From NCBI GenBank assembly GCA_029216955.1, contig JANAVB010006999.1, positions 1,019,853-1,083,852 of the forward strand: a stretch of DNA of 64,000 bases. The letters are read 5' to 3'. A model generated the notes under the pieces. The model did not search any database, had not been told where the DNA came from, and was given only the letters and a program-made list of their open reading frames with translations. The position numbers were made by a program, and so were the translations under genes. Shown here piece by piece: positions 1 through 11,419 of this stretch. The stretch's first letter is position 1. The number at the start of each line of letters is the position of its first letter. The stretch is from Iris pallida (lineage: Eukaryota > Streptophyta > Magnoliopsida > Asparagales > Iridaceae).

Positions 1-75
1 TCACGACAGCCTCTACCGGCTCCTTCTCCTTCCCCTTTCCTTTGCCGGCACCGCCGCGAGGAGTCTTGGGAGCCA
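1..75 (-). CDS. Antisense gene (aORF) of Tat-1, first exon, cut by window edge
   Basis: Reading leftwards from the ATG at 75-73 gives a protein start MAPKTPRGGAGKGKG, nearly the same as the first exon of the antisense genes in Tat-2 (26367) and Tat-3 (50535). It is rich in Lys, Gly and Pro. Those copies join after 39 codons to a plant-mobile-domain exon; here the rest lies outside the window. A TATA box sits about 100 bp upstream at 173-180. Identity rests on homology to the two other copies. Confidence 0.6.
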
Positions 76-172
76 TTCTAACAGAGAGAAAGAAGTTAGC
101 GTTTTGAAGAAAGAACTCTAAAGAAGGCAAAGGCACAGAGTAGAAGAACTCTCTCTCTCTCCACCTCTCACC

Positions 173-180
173 TATTTATA
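173..180 (-). promoter_or_regulatory. TATA box for Tat-1 antisense gene
   Basis: The minus strand reads CCTATAAATAGG, followed by a CT/GA-rich leader and the antisense-gene ATG about 100 bp on. The same TATA-leader-ATG arrangement recurs at 26268 and 50434 in the other Tat copies. This is a sequence-based promoter prediction only. Confidence 0.55.
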
Positions 181-420
181 GGCCGTGGTCGCACGCGTGA
201 ACCGATGACGAGTGATCTCAGCCGTCGCCTTGGGCCTTGTGAAGATAGCAGCAGATAAAACCAAAAGATCATCATTAATCTTTTCGGTTACCGAGGCATT
301 ATCAAATTCATTAATTGAGAAGAGCATGCGGCTGAACAGGCATGCGCCCCAATAGTCATGCGCCCTGATCGCCATGCTTCTTATTCAAAGTATTCCAAAA
401 CTTATTCAAAAGTTTTGAAA

Positions 421-436
421 ACTTTGAAGGGGATCT
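421..436 (+). promoter_or_regulatory. Polypurine tract of Tat-1
   Basis: A purine-rich stretch ending GAAGGGGATCT directly precedes the TG that opens the 3' LTR at 437. The equivalent in Tat-2 (reverse complement of 25993-26010) is GAAGGGGGTCT. It is expected to prime plus-strand DNA synthesis. Confidence 0.7.
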
Positions 437-881
437 TGTAGAAGCATGGAATTTCACAACCAGAAAGACCATGCGCCAGATACTACATGCGCCAGGACTC
501 GTACAGAACACTTCACAGCAAAGTCAATAACCATAGACATTTGAAGAAGGACTTTTTTATTTATTTATATATAAAAGTCTATTCCATGTCTAGAAAAGGT
601 TGTACAAAGGAGAATTTCTACAAAGGAAAGATCCTAAGTCTACAGCCAGGGCCACCATGCGCCTCCACATAGGCGCAGCAGTCATCATGCGCTGCCAGTC
701 ACCATGCGCTGCCAGTTAGGCGCAGCAGATGTCATGCGCCCCCGACCAGGCGCATCCCGCCATCTTCTCAGCAGCTCAGTTATGTGCATCCAGCTCAGTT
801 ATGTACATCCCTTCAGCAGCCCAGTTATGTGCCGCTCTTCCAGCCAGGCTCACCTGATAAATGCTTCGATACACAAAGCAT

Positions 882-1274
882 TTAACCCTCTGGTTGGAAC
901 CAAGGAAGAGAAGAGCACCGCAAATCTGTGGCCAGGGGAGGCTTCGAAAGAACCTCCAAAGGCCAAGGAAGACCGTGATCGAAATCACGGCGAAAGGCAG
1001 CGTTCAACACAATCAGAGCGGGCGACACCCACTTTGAAGGAAGAGAGAGCCTAGCACCGCCATTCCGATCTACGGCTCTTCCGGAACAACGGAGACAAGG
1101 CCCGAGCATCCCCATCTTTGGATGCAACAGGCACCTTCCGCCTGCCTCAGAAGCCCTCGACTCCGTCTTTTGGATGTAACAGTCACCTTCAAGAGCATCA
1201 ACGACGACATGGCGTCTCATCTTCACCCTCGGGAACACTTCGTCAACAGAATGCACCCGAAAACCCAAGTTCAT
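882..1274 (-). other. Conserved antisense ORF within Tat-1 LTR (hypothetical)
   Basis: From the ATG at 1274 the minus strand is open for about 130 codons (MNLGFRVHSVDEV at the start, SEAGGRCLLHPK in the middle). Matching ORFs occur at the same LTR position in Tat-2 (25152) and Tat-3 (49367), each just downstream of an opposed TATA box. No known domain is recognisable. The C-terminal halves diverge by frame, so coding function is uncertain. It could simply be an open frame in a conserved LTR. Confidence 0.3.
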
Positions 1275-1323
1275 GTTGGAGGTACGTGAGGGAATGAGAA
1301 GCAAACCTTCTCTCCATGCCACT

Positions 1324-1331
1324 ATTTATAG
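1324..1331 (-). promoter_or_regulatory. Antisense TATA box in Tat-1 LTR
   Basis: The minus strand reads GGCCTATAAATAGTGG. The same 16-bp block is found in the three other Tat LTR copies (25096, 41531, 49311), in each case about 50 bp before the start of the conserved antisense LTR ORF. Confidence 0.5.
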
Positions 1332-2302
1332 GCCGGGCAGATCAAACCTACGCGCCAAGTGGATGGCTCTCCGAATTTCGTGCAATAAACTCACATTAAA
1401 TGGATGAACCGGACGCCTCGACTTCAGCCAAGCGGCTATTAAAAGCACTCGAGAAGCGAAACAGCCACATCATCAAAGACGTGTCGGATGCGTCGGCTGG
1501 TCAGCGCATCACACCTCTCAAACAGATGCGTCCTATACCGAGCGCATCAAAGGGGATGCGCCCCCATACGCCTAGTGGAACGTCAACCGACGCGCCCACT
1601 CAGCTGTCCATCGAATGTCACCAACATTAAATGCTGAACTGACAGAGTTGGCAGCACGCCTTCCCAAGTCTGAACGGCTGACAGCTTTTGCAGAAAATGA
1701 AGCGTCCACAACGTCAGCATCATCATGACTCTATCCCGACGGCTACTGCCACGTGGCCACTCGACCACCCGCATGCGCCTCCGCGGCCATGCGCCTAAAC
1801 CTGCATGCGCCTCGAAAGCCATGCGCCTCAGACCCTTCACTGATCCCTAAAGACAGAAGAAGAGTCTCCAGTTGAAGCATTGCATGCGCCTCAAAAGCCA
1901 TGCGCCCCAGACTGATCTCTGATCCCGAAAGACAGAAGGAAAGTTGCTCGCATGCGCCTCAAAAGCCATGCGCCCAGAACGGCTCGTGACTCCTAAAGGT
2001 CACGAGCCAAAATCTCATCATGCGTCCAATCCAAGGCGCATCCCACCAAATCATCCCCCACCAAATCAGAGATCTCCGAGCCATGGGTCGACGACACGTG
2101 TCATTTGACTCAACTCATCCAAGATCTCAGCAACAGAAAGATCTTCTCCTCTGCTACGTGCCGGCTCACAATAGCAGTATGAAGAATTCAACCCCGCGAG
2201 TAGGGCGCATCATAAATGCGCCTCCATCAGCAATCTCCACGTGGCGTCCCCACGCACCGGCGCATCCTACATATGCGTGCATGAGCAGTCAACCTGCCCA
2301 GC

Positions 2303-2308
2303 TATAAA
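2303..2308 (+). promoter_or_regulatory. Sense TATA box of Tat-1 LTR
   Basis: GCTATAAATGG lies about 320 bp from the LTR end and matches the position of CTATATAAAG in Tat-2 (minus strand, 24067 and 40502). It should set the start of the R region. Confidence 0.6.
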
Positions 2309-2628
2309 TGGAGGAATCATCCCCTCCTTACACACACAGAGAGACATATATACGAACAATCCAGACAGAGATCATCAGAGAGGCAGATACAGACACTCAA
2401 CGTCTTCCTCCTCTCAGCCAGCTCCAGCACCCAGAGCAATCTACACCTTCAGAGAACCGATAACCGTCGTCAGCCCGTCAACGGAGTCAACGTATTACCA
2501 CTCACTCCATTGGCACTTAGGACCCAGATTAAACAAAAGTGTGCTCCTAGGACTACATCTAAGTCCTATATTGTAACACTGTTCTGTTTGTATTAAGATT
2601 TGCAATCAAACGATTTTAATGGCAAACA

Positions 2629-4445
2629 CCTACGTTGAGTGAAATCCCATGCCGTGGATCATGGTCATTCAAATGAGTACTTTCGTACGGGGTACGATAT
2701 GCACAACTCTACAACGATACCAGTGCGATTAGGTTGCAGGTCTTACATAGCGTAATGCAACAATCAAATCTAACCACGGTAATCATGCCTTGACCATAAA
2801 GTACACATGCTTCTTTTGTAGAAAATAAATAAGTAAATAAATAAATAAATAGATTGAAGCCTGCATGTGCATGTAAGTCAATATTCGGGATCAGCCAGTC
2901 GATTACAATAGTCCATAACATGAACGTATCTCATTCATTCAATTCAATAAGACGACTAGCCAGTCTCTTAGTTCCGACTAGGAACACATGATTAATTTAG
3001 TCAAGATAACCATTATTATCAATGGTGACAAGGCATGAAAGTCAATTAGCATTAAACGGGGGTCGAGTCTATAACTCTCATGGTCAAGTCCCAGTCATAC
3101 TGGGTATCCCAAAAATCAATCGGGACACAAGGCACATTCCACATAACAATTGATATTAACAATATTATCATATCATAATTTTATCGAGTTTATGCCAAAA
3201 AGGCGTAAGGATATAAAATGGACGTTGAATATCTAATAAAATATCAATATACAGGGCTATAGAAGATCAGGATAAGTAAGGTCAGCGTACGCTCAAGTCA
3301 GGCTACGCTCAAGTCAGCGTACGCTCAGGTCAAAAAGGCAGCGTATGGGCTCCATACGACTCCTCACCATCCAAGTCAGCGTATGCAAGTCATACGCTCC
3401 CAAAAGGTAGCGTATGAACTCCATACGACTCCTGACCATTCAAGTCAGCGTATGCAAGTCATACGCTCCCAAAAGGTAGCGTATGAACTCCATACGACTC
3501 CTGACCATTCAAGTCAGCGTATGCAAGTCATACGCTCCCAAAAGGTAGCGTATGAACTCCATACGATATACGCTTCCAAAAGGTAGCGTATGCAAGACAC
3601 ACGCTTCCTAAAAAGGTAGCGTATGGACTCCAGACTACGCTACGCTAAAGAGCACGCACAGCTCAGTGACGCAAGCTAAAAAGCTAGTGTACACTACTCA
3701 CTGTCTTCTCCAAACAGCAAGAACTCCATGGTTGCACCCCAAAGCTTCAAAGGTCCATAACTTGGTCAAAACAAGTCCAAATCCAACTTTCCAAAGGTCA
3801 AAATTGGGTAGAATAAAACTTTCTACAACATAGAACCATCAAAACTTGAAAACAAAGAAGTTTGATAGATCAAAACCACCAAACTCCGAAAATAACTCAT
3901 TTCTAGATCTACAAAAATTAAGACTTCGAAATAAAAAATGCCAAGTTCTAAACTCTCTTAGGATCACGAGAGGAAGATAAATGAACCATAAAAACATGGG
4001 TTCTCATGTGGAGCAAGTTGTACTTGCCTACGGTTTGGTAGGTGGAGAGAGTAATGAAGAAGAAGAAGAGGAGTAATGGTGAGAATGTGAGTTTATGAGG
4101 AGAAAGAAAGAGATGTAAGCTATTAAATAGAAAAGGGGGTGGTAGGTGGGAGTTGGGCCGGGTCCAATGGGTCCAATAGGTCGGGTTGTAGGGGATCCAA
4201 CCAAAGCCAACCCGAACCTAAAGCCTAGCTAAAGCAGAGAATAAAAGCAGAAAATAAAGTGCAGAAATAAAATTGCAGAAATATAATTGCAGGAAATAAA
4301 TTAACATAAAAATTTAAAGAGCAGATTAATTGATTAACATAAAATTAAAGGAATTTAAATACAGGATAATACATGATAAATATTAAATAAATACTCATGA
4401 GTTGTACATGTATAAAAATACGCATTCTGGGAACGGGGCGTGATA
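2629..4445 (-). repeat. 3' LTR of element A, truncated
   Basis: Matches 10763-12724 of the complete 5' LTR nearly base for base. The remaining ~1.1 kb (equivalent of 9651-10762) is missing because Tat-1 is inserted at 2628/2629. The terminal TGACA has decayed to TGATA at 4441-4445. Relative to the 5' LTR it carries fewer copies of a 69-bp tandem repeat. Confidence 0.85.
3340..3625. repeat. 69-bp tandem repeat in A 3' LTR
   Basis: Repeat starts at 3373-3374 and 3442-3443 give a 69-bp period, with about three units plus partial ones. Each unit holds inverted words: GCGTATG-5nt-CATACGC and GTATG-5nt-CATAC. Because 69 is a multiple of 3, spurious 23-residue repeat ORFs appear on the plus strand. 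Confidence 0.85.
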
Positions 4446-4460
4446 TCTCTACCCTCCTTA
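4446..4460 (-). promoter_or_regulatory. Polypurine tract of element A
   Basis: The minus strand reads TAAGGAGGGTAGAGA immediately before the 3' LTR. Upstream lies GGACGGAATTTTTC, closely similar to GACGAAATTTTTAT at the same place in element C (19257-19273). This links the two elements. Confidence 0.75.
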
Positions 4461-4654
4461 GAAAAATTCCGTCCTCGGAATTTTAAACCCTAAGCAGGAT
4501 AGAAATATCGGGACTAAACTAATCTAAGTACAAGCAATTTAATCAAGCAATTATTTTACAATGTCCATAGCAAGTAACATATATGTAAATCCATCAATCT
4601 ACGATATCAAGCAATTCTACCCATAAGGTGATAAGCATGAGGAATCAAGACAAT

Positions 4655-4909
4655 CAGGTACACAGAAAAAAATATACTTTGTGAGTCAAACAGATGTGGA
4701 TACCGTGATCGGATATCATCCTCACGTTTCTACGTTGACTCTCCCAAAGAGTGATGACCCCAAGCAACCCGGACAAGGTTAATTGTTCGGTTCTTGAGTA
4801 TCTTCTCTCTTCGGTCCAAGATGGACACAGGCTGTTCCTCGTAAGACAGGTTGGTACCAACAACCAGTTCTGAATGATCGAGGATATGGCTGGGGTCCGA
4901 TACATACCT
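4655..4909 (-). pseudogene. Element A chromodomain (gag-pol C terminus), broken
   Basis: In the integrase frame, beyond a TGA at 4910-4912, the reading continues with YVSDPSHIL, then LSYEEQPVSILDR and INLVRVAWGHHSLGEST, ending near RSRYPHLF. This is the chromodomain pattern of plant chromoviruses, which in the family is thought to steer integration to marked chromatin. A second stop (TAG, 4730-4732) sits where the family usually has Trp. Both stops fit single C-to-T/G-to-A changes. Confidence 0.75.
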
Positions 4910-5764
4910 TCACAATTGAGATATATGAAATACGTCATGCACCTCTCGTAACGAAGGTGGAAGGGATAAACGATAAGCAACATCGCCTACCCTATCAAGA
5001 ATAGCAAATGGGCCTACGTATCGCGGACTCAACTTCCCGCGAACGCCAAATCTAATGACCCCATGGGTAGGTGAGATCCGCAAGAACACGTGGTCCCCAA
5101 CAGAAAACTCTAGCGGCCTACGATGCTGGTCCGCCCAATGACGATGCCGATCCTGCGCAACACGAAGTCGCTCTCTAATTCCCTTAATCACTTCAACCGT
5201 CTGAATAATCATTTCTGGGCCTAACATCTTCCTTTCTCCGATATCATCCCATGCTAGTGGCGATCTACACTTCTTACCATATAGTGCCTCAAATGGCGCT
5301 ATCTGGATACTGGCTTGATAACTGTTGTTGTATGAGAACTCAACTAAGTGTAGGTAGCTTTCCCAAGATCCTCCAAAATCCAGAGTGCAAGCTCGCAACA
5401 TATCTTCCAAAGTCTGAATTGTCCTTTCTGATTGCCCGTCCGTCTGTGGATGGTAAGCCGTGCTAAATCTTAACTTGGTACCCAGACTATGATACAAGCT
5501 CTTCCAGAAATGTGATATAAAGCGGGTATCTCGATCTGACACAATACTGATAGGAACTCCATGCTGCCTGACTATCTGTTGCATGTACAACTCTGCCAAC
5601 TTTTTTATAGATTGCCCTACTCTGAAAGGAAAAAAGTGTGCTACCTTTGTAAGCCGATCTACTATCACCCAAATAGCATCTTTACCACTTGGTGATCTCG
5701 GTAAACCGGTCACAAAGTCCATTGTAATATGCTCCCATTTCCATTCCGGGATGGGAAGCGGTTA
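4910..5764 (-). pseudogene. Element A integrase core and C-terminal region
   Basis: This segment holds the catalytic D,D,E signature of LTR-retrotransposon integrase: Asp in MDFVTGLPR, Asp in SDRDTRFIS, Glu in DGQSERTIQ. These are followed by the GPF/Y-type C-terminal region (KLSPRYVGPFAILDRVG) and VHDVFHISQL. A TAA at 5762-5764 separates it from the integrase zinc domain and a TGA at 4910-4912 from the chromodomain, all in the same frame. The core residues are intact but no full protein can be made. Confidence 0.85.
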
Positions 5765-6415
5765 CAATAATCCAGCTGGCCTCTGCTGTTCTGCCTTCAC
5801 TTGCTGACATACCAAGCAACGAAAAACAAATCTAGCTATCTCTCTCTTCATTCCGTTCCACCAGAAGTGCTGCTTGATATCTTGGTACATCTTGGTCCCT
5901 CCAGGATGTACAGAATACTGGGAACTGTGAGCTTCTGCCATAACTTCCTGTCTGATATCTCCACTAGGCACACATAGACGTGATCCAAACCTAAGTGTAC
6001 CATCTTTATGAATTTTTAACTCCTTTCTGTGCCCTGACTCACATTCTGCCCTAAGCTTCTGAATCCTTGGGTCTTGTGCCTGAGCTGCCTTGATCCTATC
6101 TACCAAGTCGGATTGGACTTGTAGACTTGCCAGAACTCCTACATCGCTAGGAAGTATAACTTCTATGCCCATCTCCTGAAGGTCTTCTAAGATGTGCTTC
6201 TGCGTTGTTAACATAAATGTGCCGTCTCTTCTGCTAAGAGCGTCTGCTACCACATTAGCCTTACCTGGATGATACTGAAGCTCCACGTCATAATCCTTGA
6301 TCAGTTCTAACCATCTTCTCTGCCTCATGTTCAGCTTCTTCTGAGTAAAGATGTACTTCAGACTTTTGTGGTCTGTGTACATGTCTACTCGGTCACCATA
6401 TAAGTAATACCTCTA
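5765..6415 (-). pseudogene. Element A RNase H C-terminus and integrase zinc-binding domain
   Basis: The segment starts with the end of RNase H (DHKSLKYIF, then VVADALSRR, with the last catalytic Asp), followed by a linker and the integrase HHCC zinc domain: two His in HSSQYSVH and Cys pair CLVCQQ. It is bounded by TAG at 6413-6415 (where the family has Trp) and TAA at 5762-5764. The frame is continuous with its neighbours. Confidence 0.8.
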
Positions 6416-6934
6416 TAGCTTCAAAGCAAATACTACTGCCGCCAACTCTAAATCATGAGTTGGATAATTCTTCTCGTGGTCCCGAAGCTGCCTAGATGCA
6501 TATGCTATCACCTTTCCGTGCTGCATGAGGACACATCCAAGTCCTTTACCTGACGCATCACAATATACTGTAAAACCTCCAGGTCCGACTGGCAATATAA
6601 GAATAGGCGCTGATATCAACTTCTGCTTCAAATTCTCAAATGATGCCTGACATTCTGCCGACCAAATAAATGGCACATCCTTCCGGGTCAAGCGGGTCAT
6701 GGGCGCTGAAAGCCTTGCAAAGTCTGATACAAACCTTCTGTAATATCCTGCCAATCCCAAGAAACTCCGTACATCAGCTACGGTCTTGGGTACTGGCCAA
6801 CTCTCCACTGCTTCTACCTTCTTGGGATCCACTGCTACTCCAGTTCCTGATACGATATGACCCAAAAATGAAATGTTATCCGTCCAGAACTCACACTTGC
6901 TGAGCTTGGCATACAACTAGTTCTCTCTCAGAAC
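6416..6934 (-). pseudogene. Element A reverse transcriptase C-terminus and RNase H N-terminus
   Basis: Reads [11 protein letters not shown] and [11 protein letters not shown] (end of the RT palm and thumb region), then RNase H from [16 protein letters not shown] with its first catalytic Asp, and [11 protein letters not shown] with the Glu. Two TAG stops, 6935-6937 and 6917-6919, separate it from the RT palm; both stand where Gln is usual. No frameshift is present. Confidence 0.8.
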
Positions 6935-8680
6935 CTACAACACTTTCCTGAGGTGGTCTTCATGCTCCTCTTCACTAGCAGAGTATACAAGAATGTCGTC
7001 GAGAAACACCACGACAAACTGATCTAAGTACGGCATAAAGATACGGTTCATCAAATCCATGAATATTGCTGGAGCATTGGTCAAACCAAACGGCATTACC
7101 AAGAATTCATAATGTCCATACTTCGACCTGAATGCTGTCTTCGGAATGTCTTCCTTCCGAACCCTCACCTGATGGTACCCTGAACGAAGATCTATCTTGG
7201 AGAAAACTCTAGCCCTGCTCAACTGATGAAACAAGTCGTCGATCCTTGGTAGTGGGTACTTGTTCTTCACTGTTGCCGCGTTAAGCTTCCTATAATCGAT
7301 GCACAATCTGGATGATCCATCCTTCTTCTCCACAAGTACCACTGGTGCTGCCCACGGCGATACGCTAGCTTGGATAAACTTCTTCTCCTTCAATTCCTCT
7401 ATATGCTGATATACCTTGGCCTGCTCCGAATCCGCCATTCTGTAAACCCGATCTGATATCGGTTTAGTTCCAGGTGCCAATTCTATACTGAACTCAATAT
7501 CTCTAACCGGTGGCAGATCGGAAAGTTCTTCGGGAAACACGTCTAAAAATTCTTCAACTACCTTCGGAACCTGAACTTCTTCCATTGCCATTACTACTCC
7601 CTGCTCTTGTTGAGTTGCCTCTGATCTGACTAAGGTGAATCTCTTCATGCCTGGAATATCAAAAGATACACACCCACTACGACAATCTATTGTCGTATGA
7701 CTGTCTTTCAGCCAGTCCATGCCTAAGATAACGTCGAAATTTCCAACAGGGAATTCTATCAACTGGGCGGGTAAGGAATGCCCGCAAACTACAACACTAC
7801 ACGCTAGAATAACTCTACTAACTCCTACGAGCCCATTACCAGTGAGTATATTCAACCTCCCTGGCAATGTCTCGAACTCCATTCCTAGTCGTGTCGCAAA
7901 TTGTGCAGATATAAATGAGTATGATGCTCCCGAATCAAACAATGCTACTGCGGGATATGAGGCGACGAGAATGTTACCTGCCACAACATCTCCCGATGCT
8001 AATGCCTCTTCCAAGGACAGTGTGAATGCCTGCCCTCGACCTCCTTGCTGGTTTCCATGCTGTGGCCTAGCCTGGTGCTGCTGCTGGCCCCTTCCTTGAT
8101 GATGCTGGGGTGGTCTATGCTGGTGTTGCTGCATCGGCGGTCCCTGCTGCCGAAACATCTGAGCCTGCGGTACTAATGGACGCTGTGCCAACGGCCTCAC
8201 TACTACCGCTGGTCCTCGATACTGCCCTGCCCCTGGTGCTGGCAGAGCAGGAAACTGCTGCACTGGTCCTCCTGACCTCGAATTCATGGAACATATGGTA
8301 ACCCGATGATCTGGATTTCCACATATCAAACATAGTCCATTCAATGTCTGATATACATCTCTAGTGTGTCCTATCTTCCCACAATAAGTGCAGCCCGCTG
8401 GGGGTTGCTGGTTCTTCCTCTGTTGCTGTTGCTGCTGCCTGGATGGTGGTGCTGGCCCTCGCATCGCCACATCGTGGATACGAATGCCAGGGGGTGGTGC
8501 TGTTGTTCGGGGCGCTGCTCCCCCTCCTCCTTCAATCTGACTGTGGGATCTCTTCTGACCCCCAGTCCTTGCCGCAAGCCTCTGAATGGTGATCTCATGC
8601 CTTCGGGTTGCCGTCAATATCTCATCAAAAGTCTGGTAATTGTGCCCCTCTATCAATTGCAAGAGCTCAAGATGAAACCC
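6935..8680 (-). pseudogene. Element A gag C-terminus, protease and reverse transcriptase
   Basis: Domain order in this 575-codon open stretch: Gln/Pro-rich gag tail; zinc-knuckle region near residues 90-125 ([14 protein letters not shown] and [14 protein letters not shown], the first with Tyr where the last Cys should be); aspartic protease [10 protein letters not shown] near residue 240; RT with [18 protein letters not shown] and the catalytic [11 protein letters not shown] near the end. The RT active site is intact. It is bounded by a TAA at 8681-8683 and a TAG at 6935-6937, both in frame. Confidence 0.85.
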
Positions 8681-9460
8681 TTACTGGAACCTCATCGCCC
8701 TCTGGCGCTCCGTTGCTACCATCTCTGGGGCAAACCTACTCAATCTGCAGAACTCCGCTGCGTAAGCATCTACCGTCTTGCCGGCCTGCTTGAGGTTGAT
8801 AAACTTCTGTTGTAGCACAAACTGCGCCACAACTCCATAATACTTCGTCTTGAACCTTGCAGTAAAATCGTCCCATGCAACAGGACGTCTGATGCCTACT
8901 TCCTCTGCTTCCCACCAATCACGTACAAGATCCTGAAGTAACAACTTCACTAGATCCACACGCTCTTCGGCCGGTACCTTAGCGGCTGTCAGGATAGCCT
9001 CAATATCCTTAAGCCATGCATCTGCTGAGATGGCATCCTCCGTGCCCTCGAAACGACGGGGGTTGTACTTGCAAAACTGGGCTGACGCTCCTGAATCTGG
9101 CCTCGCCCCTCTTTCCAATGCCGTCTGTAATACTTGGTTGAGTAGTACATTCTGCTCTTGCAACTGAGCGTGCATGCGCTGCTGGGCTAACATCTGGTGT
9201 TGCTGAGTAGCCATCATCCCTCTCATGATCTCCAGAAGGGCTGGTGTGTCCAATTCCACAGGGGTAGGTGGAACTATTGGTGGTGTTGGAACCTCCGGAT
9301 ACTGCGGTCCGACCGCTGGTTCCACTATCACCTCTTCTTGAATAGCCTCATGAAGTGGTTCTGACCCTTGTTGCTGACCAACCTAGTCAGGTTGTCCATG
9401 CTGCTGTCCATGTTGTTGTTGTCCAGCTCTGACAGATACGGACGAGGTGCCCCTAAGAAA
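8681..9460 (-). pseudogene. Element A gag N-terminal and capsid region
   Basis: Contains a proline-rich start, a coiled-coil-like Gln-rich stretch, then the retrotransposon gag fold (FEGTEDAISADAWLKDIEAI, VKLLLQDLVRDWWEA, FKTKYYGVVAQ, AEFCRLSRFAPEM). An in-frame TAG at 9383-9385 interrupts the N-terminus and a TAA at 8681-8683 the C-terminus. The true start is unclear: upstream sequence ends in a CCCTTTTCTTAG block near 9453-9468 that could be a 3' splice site of a leader intron. The end given here is therefore approximate. Confidence 0.7.
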
Positions 9461-9650
9461 AGGGACAAGAGAACAATCAAAGGACCGGACATGAAGGATC
9501 AATGAAGTCAAGGGATACTGGAATGTCAAGCTGGAGTTGAGAATCAACAAATCATAAGATCAAGGAGGAACATGTGTGATTGAGACATCCTATAAATCAA
9601 AACACCCCACAAGTCTGAAATCAGACCTGCATGGGCCACCACTAAAACCT
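9461..9650 (-). other. Element A leader between 5' LTR and gag
   Basis: Untranslated leader holding the primer-binding site (9624-9641) nine bases from the LTR end, then about 160 bp without a long ORF. Confidence 0.5.
9624..9641 (-). promoter_or_regulatory. Primer-binding site of A, tRNA-Ile(AAU)
   Basis: The minus strand reads TGGTGGCCCATGCAGGTC. The plus strand, GACCTGCATGGGCCACCA, equals the 3' 18 bases of plant tRNA-Ile(AAU) including CCA, as I remember that tRNA. It lies nine bases from the 5' LTR end. Element C has the identical 18 bases at 21843-21860. Confidence 0.8.
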
Positions 9651-11419
9651 TGTCACGCCCCAGAACCAGAATACTGGAGAGCGGGGGAATGACTCAGCCA
9701 GCTACGTATTACGGGTAGATGAATACCGTATAATACGATCAATGCTGTCTAACCAGACGAGGGGGGTGCATACTACATAAAAGTCTTACTATGGTCATTA
9801 TACATCTATTGTCTCAATCATTCAAACGAGAAACAGAAATAGAGAACATGTAAGATAAAGCAGTAAGGCGTCCCAAACGCTCTGTCAAAATGTTCTTGAT
9901 ATCTGGCTTTACAAAACATAGCCAGATTGATGTAGCAAAAGTATACACAATTGTTATCAGCTGCAGTCTGACTTTAATTACAATTATGTAAAAGTAAGTA
10001 CAAGACAATCCGACTAACATGTCGGTGCCAAACGGCAAGGTATTAAGTAGATAACAAAACGAGCGGGGAAGTAAGAAACCCACTCGAGTCCTCCTGCGAT
10101 CATCCCTCTAGTGTTGACCATCTTGGAGGTAGAAGTAAGCTGGATCCTCGGGGACCGGCTCTAAATCTGGCCATGCAAAACCAGAGAGGTTAGACCTCTA
10201 ATAGCAAGTACCACAAGGAAGCACGACATGAGAACTAAAACCAGTAAGTAAGAGAATATAATAATAGATCTCTGCTTTCCACTAGGATTCAAATTACATC
10301 ACGACACTTCGAACCAACCTCCCAACCAAACAAGAACAGAAGTTGGCCCGTCATGTCCTGACATTCTGATCATCCCAGTTAGGTAACAGAGTAGTACAGT
10401 ACACAAACAAATCATCTTAAACGGCCAATCAACTCCTACGGCTTGCTATTGTGAGTCCCAAGTTATCCTGGAATTATGCAATTAGGGATTCCTCAGTTCT
10501 TACCATGTGCGAGCAAGGCTAGTCTATCCAGTCAATCATGTGCGCCATGCATGAATTAGACGAGTCCTAGCAGGGCCCGTCAATATACAATATACAATAA
10601 TAATAAAAGCAGATACTGTTTCCTGTCCGTGTGGCAGTTTTACAGTATCTGTGGGGACCAGCCGGCCCGTCGGGTATTACTTGTCCCAAGGGGGCTGCCA
10701 TGTAAGAACTCGGGAATCCATTCTCTCCATGCCATCATTATTTTATTTAACTTAATAGTCCCTACGTTGAGTGAAATCCCATGCCGTGGATCATGGTCAT
10801 TCAAATGAGTACTTTCGTACGGGGTACGATATGCACAACTCTACAACGATACCAGTACGGTTAGGTTGCAGGTCTTACATAGCGTAATGCAACAATCAAA
10901 TCTAACCACGGTAATCATACCTTGACCATAAAGTACACATGCTTCTTTTGTAGAAAATAAATAAGTAAATAAATAAATAAATAGATTGAAGCCTGCATGT
11001 GCATGTAAGTCAATATTCGGGATCAGCCAGTCGATTACAATAGTCCATAACATGAACGTGTCTCATTCATTCAATTCAATAAGACGACTAGCCAGTCTCT
11101 TAGTTCCGACTAGGAACACATGATTAATTTAGTCAAGATAACCATTATTATCAATGGTGACAAGGCATGAAAGTCAATTAGCATTAAACGGGGGTCGAGT
11201 CTATAACTCTCATGGTCAAGTCCCAGTCATACTGGGTATCCTAAAAATCAATCGGGACACAAGGCACATTCCACATAACAATTGATATTAACAATATTAT
11301 CATATCATGATTTTATCGAGTTTATGCCAAAAAGGCGTAAGGATATAAAATGGACGTTAAATATCTAATAAAATATCAATATACAGGGCTATAGAAGATC
11401 AGGGTAAGTAAGGTCAGCG

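Larger units (their letters stand above)
1..2628 (+). mobile_element. Tat-1: 3' end of a Ty3/gypsy Tat-lineage LTR retrotransposon
   Basis: The stretch matches, in reverse orientation, the 3' ends of the Tat elements at 23733-26484 and 45401-50652: first exon of an antisense gene, polypurine tract, then a full LTR. Element sense is the plus strand; gag and pol lie left of the window. The LTR runs from TGTAGAAGC at 437 to CAAACA at 2628 and abuts chromovirus A LTR sequence at 2629. The intact A LTR is continuous across this point (around 10757-10763), so Tat-1 was inserted into A, with CCTAC (2629-2633) as the likely target duplication. The other flank is outside the window. Confidence 0.85.
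437..2628 (+). repeat. 3' LTR of Tat-1 (2.19 kb)
   Basis: It starts TGTAGAAG and ends CAAACA, and is homologous over its length to the Tat-2 LTRs (23733-25992, 40168-42426) and the interrupted Tat-3 LTR. It is full of dispersed ATGCGCC/GGCGCAT words. A sense TATA box (CTATAAATGG) lies at 2303-2308, placing U3 at 437 to about 2330. An opposed TATA box lies at 1324-1331. Its last ten bases, ATGGCAAACA, contain the gag start codon. Confidence 0.85.
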
